Source: Chytridium lagenaria
Lineage: Eukaryota; Chytridiomycota; Chytridiomycetes; Chytridiales; Chytridiaceae
Direction: 5' to 3'
Length of the DNA stretch: 64,000 nucleotides
Assembly: GCA_025449115.1 (NCBI GenBank)
Contig: JAHLKC010000083.1
Coordinates: forward strand, 115,093-179,092
Shown here: positions 61,274 to 64,000 of the stretch, in pieces
Layout: each line of letters begins with the position of its first letter
How positions within the stretch are numbered: position 1 is the stretch's first letter
The notes under the pieces: generated by a model
Seen by the model: the letters and a program-made list of their open reading frames with translations, nothing else
Told to the model about the DNA's origin: nothing
Database searches by the model: none
Made by a program: the position numbers and the translations under genes

Positions 61274-62199
61274 ATGAGGCTCACCACCTTCATCGCCCTA
61301 ACCGCCCTCACCCTAGCACTACGCACCACCGCCACCCCAGACCCTCTCCAAGCCCAATTTTTCACCAAAGACGGCGACGAATACATTGCCCTCTACACCC
61401 CACACCCCTGGTCCGCCTATTACGATCGCTTCCTCTCCCCAACCTCCCACGAGATGGGTCTCCACCTGCACAACGGCAACATGGCGTCCATCGTGAATCG
61501 ACTCCACGGGATGGGTGTGAGGGGACATGTGTGGGCTGCCTCTTATAATGATGAGGTCATGAATGCGACGAGGACTGACGGGTGTGTCAAGCTGGATGTG
61601 GAGAGGGGTGTGGTGGTGGTTGGGAGAGGGGAGGTGGAGTGTGGGGGGTTAGAGGTGGGGTTTGGACAAGAGGGTTGGGACGGGGAGGGTGGAGACGGTG
61701 AAGGTTGGAGGGAAGAGGTATATTTATTTAGATGGTGAGTTCTTCTTTTTTTTTATGTCTACCCATATATTATCCACCTGTATTTTTTATGACGTGATAT
61801 AGATGGAATCCCCCTGTTTTCTTTTATTTCAACCCATATATTTAACCACCTGCATTTTCATTTCGTGAAAAAGATGGTATCCCCTGGTCCGACTACACCC
61901 AAATCACGACCATAAAATCCCGTTCCGTGCTTCCAGCCAACATTCCCTCCAGCCACGTCCGCGACCTCTCCCGATGGCTTTCCACCGTGAAACCGGGGTT
62001 CGGGTTTCCCAATGGTCATTCCGTGTGGATTGCGAGTTGGGATGGGGATCGATTTAGGGATGAGATGGGGAGGGAGCCTTGTTTAGGGTTTCGATGGCCT
62101 AGTGGTGTGAATGCGTTTATGGGGATGGATTGTGGGAGGTTGAATGGGGGGTTGTTTGTGGAGAGTTTGGGTGATGTGGGGAGGGAGTGGGAGTTGTGA
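61274..62199 (+). CDS. Small secreted protein, unknown function
   Basis: Signal peptide MRLTTFIALTALTLALRTTA, then ATPDPLQAQFFTKDGDEYIA, HPWSAYYDRFLSPTSHEMGL and RGHVWAASYNDEVMNATRTD, then a Gly/Glu-rich end of exon 1. Exon 2 has DGIPWSDYTQITTIKSRSVL, LSRWLSTVKPGFGFPNGHSV and CLGFRWPSGVNAFMGMDCGR, with a stop at 62199. The intron (from about 61736 to 61873) has two similar acceptor regions, and the phase of the join is unclear, perhaps because a base is missing. I do not recognise the family. It follows the matrix-protein cluster and is also secreted. Confidence 0.6.
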
Positions 62200-62730
62200 T
62201 GGTTGGATACGTGTTGGTTTTTTTTGATTTACAATTACTTGATGTAATTGAGGGAGTATGTTTTGTTTTACCTTTTTGTTAAAATGGAATATCAAAGAAG
62301 GAAATAATTACTTGACGTAAAATGGTTTGAAATGAAATGAATTTAAAATGAGGAATTTCTTATAAATTATTTCGAATGGAAATTTCAGTCAAGACATGAA
62401 TTCATGAACTTGTCAGCAACTTAACGCCACCATTCACCAATCAAACACATGATACTCTCAACACTACACTTGCTAGAATATTTTCTTCTCTATAACATTT
62501 GAAATGTCGTGGTATTAATTTAATTTGTCTCCTTATGAATATTTGTCATCCAAAATAGTATTCTTGTGGTCAATGGACACAAATTTAATTCCGAGTTACT
62601 TATATAAAGCAGACCACTACTCGTCTTTGTGAGCTTTTCCTCATCCATCAGCAACAACCGTCAGTCATTGTATTCAGCACCATCAACACCACCACATACA
62701 CCCTTCAACACCTTCATCTCACACTTCATC
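62200..62730. promoter_or_regulatory. Intergenic region with thioredoxin promoter
   Basis: TATATAAA at 62601-62608 lies 123 bp upstream of the thioredoxin ATG. No gene visible. Confidence 0.6.
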
Positions 62731-63358
62731 ATGGTCAAGGAAATTCAGTCTGAAAGCGAGTTTAACGAGCTCATCAAGAGCGGTCAGATTGTTGTTGGTG
62801 AGTTGGTTCAGTCTATACTATACCAATGAATTTCTGTTCATTTCTTGTGATCTCTCCAAACCTTTGTTATATATTTTCATAACTAACCATAACCCTCTCA
62901 TATCGATCCATTCCACCGCGTTCCGTCTTTCCATTCACATTATCGAATCATGCAGTTGGTAAGTTTATTTTCGCATGTATACCTATACAGATCAGAATGT
63001 CTTTTTCCCGCATGCACCCAAAACTGACACTCCTCAACCAGACTTTCACGCAACCTGGTGCGGCCCCTGCAGGATGATTGCCCCAAAGATCAACGAATTC
63101 TCCCAAAAGTACAGCAACGTTGTCTTTGTCAAGTATGTGCACTACTTTCCCTAAACCGCCCTCATACGCTTATGTCAAACTATTGTTGACTCATATTTTA
63201 TTTAGCTTGACGTTGACGACGTTGCCAAGGTCGCCGAGGCCTGCGGTATCACAGCTATGCCCACTTTCCAGATCTACAAGGATGGACAAAAGATTGGACA
63301 GGTTGTGGGTGCTGACCCTGCAAAGGTGGAGGCTGCCATCGTCAAGGCCATTGCTTAA
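62731..63358 (+). CDS. Thioredoxin
   Basis: Exon 1 (62731-62797) is [20 protein letters not shown] plus VV. A 3-nt exon (62956-62958) follows, then exon 3 (63042-63132) with [20 protein letters not shown] and exon 4 with [40 protein letters not shown] and a stop at 63356-63358. The WCGPC active site and the cis-proline of AMPTF are present, about 105 residues, full family length. Thioredoxin reduces protein disulfides using thioredoxin reductase. At the exon 3 donor the sequence AAGTATGT is one G short of AAG/GTATGT, another likely consensus error. Confidence 0.93.
62956..62958 (+). other. 3-nt micro-exon (TTG) of the thioredoxin gene
   Basis: Flanked by ..TGCAG and GTAAGT. Inclusion restores the universally conserved VVVDF strand: GTTGTTG + TTG + ACTTT. 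Skipping would delete one residue only, keeping frame. Confidence 0.75.
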
Positions 63359-63966
63359 ACTTCATATCTCTTTATGTTTATGGTGTTTTTTTTTTATATT
63401 TCCAACCATTCCCTCTTTGGATTGATTATTGTCCACTCTCCCCCATCCATTCGTTGCTTCTCCCTTGATCCATCTGCCAAGTCTACTCTTTGCATGTAAT
63501 TATCCATCCCCGTACCATCCCCAATTCACCTAGGATAGTGATTCTTTTCTTTTTCTTTTTTTTGTTCCTTCTGCCTCGATACTCTTAAGGTGGCTCCTTT
63601 GTTTACCTTTGCAGTATTTATGCGGGAATAAAGTGACGCATTTTGTAAAAGGAAAGGTTATCCTTTTTAGCTTGAGCGAAATAACGAACTTCAGCCTATT
63701 AAATATTATCCAGCTTCTATATATCCTCTGATCAATATTCCTTGGTTCTTGTTCTTGACAATTTCACATTCTTACTGCGATAATAAACTGTGCCTTGCAA
63801 ACCGTTTGGCCTGCACACCATCTACCACCAGACAGACATTGTTAAACAAAACACTTGCCTTCATCCATCCATCCATCCATCCATCCATCTTAAAGTCTTA
63901 CTTTCTCTTTTCCCCACCCACCCTCAGACAAACGATTTCACTCACTTCACAAACTTGTCTTTAAAC
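63359..63966. other. Spacer between tandem thioredoxin genes
   Basis: Terminator and promoter region, with a (CATC)7 repeat at about 63861-63889. No gene visible. Confidence 0.6.
63861..63889. repeat. (CATC)7 microsatellite
   Basis: Perfect tandem CATC units about 80 bp upstream of the second thioredoxin ATG. Confidence 0.9.
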
Positions 63967-64000
63967 ATGGTCAAGGACATTACCACCTTTGCAGACTACA
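63967..64000 (+). CDS. Start of a second thioredoxin-like gene, cut by window edge
   Basis: ATG at 63967 begins MVKDITTFADY, which parallels the start of the complete thioredoxin ([11 protein letters not shown]). Only 11 codons are inside the window, so the family call rests on this start and tandem position. Confidence 0.6.
   Translation, partial: MVKDITTFADY

Noticed and set aside
63861..63889. CATC tandem as a CRISPR or telomere array
   Set aside because: Simple tetranucleotide without spacers; units differ from known telomere repeats.

Overview
This is a fragment of a fungal nuclear chromosome. Genes are split by many short introns (about 40-260 bp, GT..AG), intergenic spaces are short and AT-rich, and the gene content is fungal-type: a uL14 ribosomal protein, a SKI2 exosome helicase, a p24/TMED cargo receptor, an MRP-type ABC transporter, an S28 serine carboxypeptidase and a siderophore-type MFS transporter. 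The mix of secreted M14, S28 and S41 peptidases with VWD-domain secreted proteins suggests an early-diverging (chytrid-like) fungus; that placement is inference. I saw no rRNA, tRNA or CRISPR array.

Layout. 1-27 kb is a housekeeping and secreted-enzyme region: an edge fragment, a small alpha-helical protein, a secreted M14 carboxypeptidase, an EEF1A-lysine-methyltransferase-like protein, an F-box-like gene, a siderophore-type MFS transporter, an FSP1/AIFM2-like oxidoreductase, an S41 protease, two YdcZ/DUF606 transporters in inverted orientation around an S28 peptidase and a GFA-fold protein, RPL23, an ankyrin-like protein and a p24 protein. 27.8-32 kb holds a seven-bladed WD40 protein and a long disordered protein with repeated tryptophan motifs. 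32.4-42.4 kb is a roughly 10-kb autonomous Helitron: a Rep/helicase with an unusual N-terminal array of SAP-like repeats, an OTU-type protease and an intact 416-residue accessory protein. It is bounded by a perfect 10-bp GC-rich inverted repeat and abuts an MRP transporter (42.4-47.2 kb) that lacks its N-terminal part. SKI2 follows (48-53.3 kb).

53.6-61 kb is the most unusual segment. Two VWD-domain secreted proteins are interleaved with two almost identical secreted proteins made of about 17 repeats of 13-16 residues with consensus G-N-x-A-x-x-Q. The repeat resembles bacterial curlin (CsgA) repeats and looks like a eukaryotic amyloid or beta-solenoid surface protein. I propose a cell-surface or extracellular-matrix locus. 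The window ends with a small secreted protein and two tandem thioredoxins, the first with a 3-nt micro-exon.

Caveat on sequence quality: many otherwise well conserved genes are broken by single-base insertions or deletions, usually in short homopolymers. This pattern fits uncorrected long-read consensus errors better than wholesale pseudogenisation, so coordinates of frame-broken genes are best-effort spans and I avoid calling them pseudogenes.
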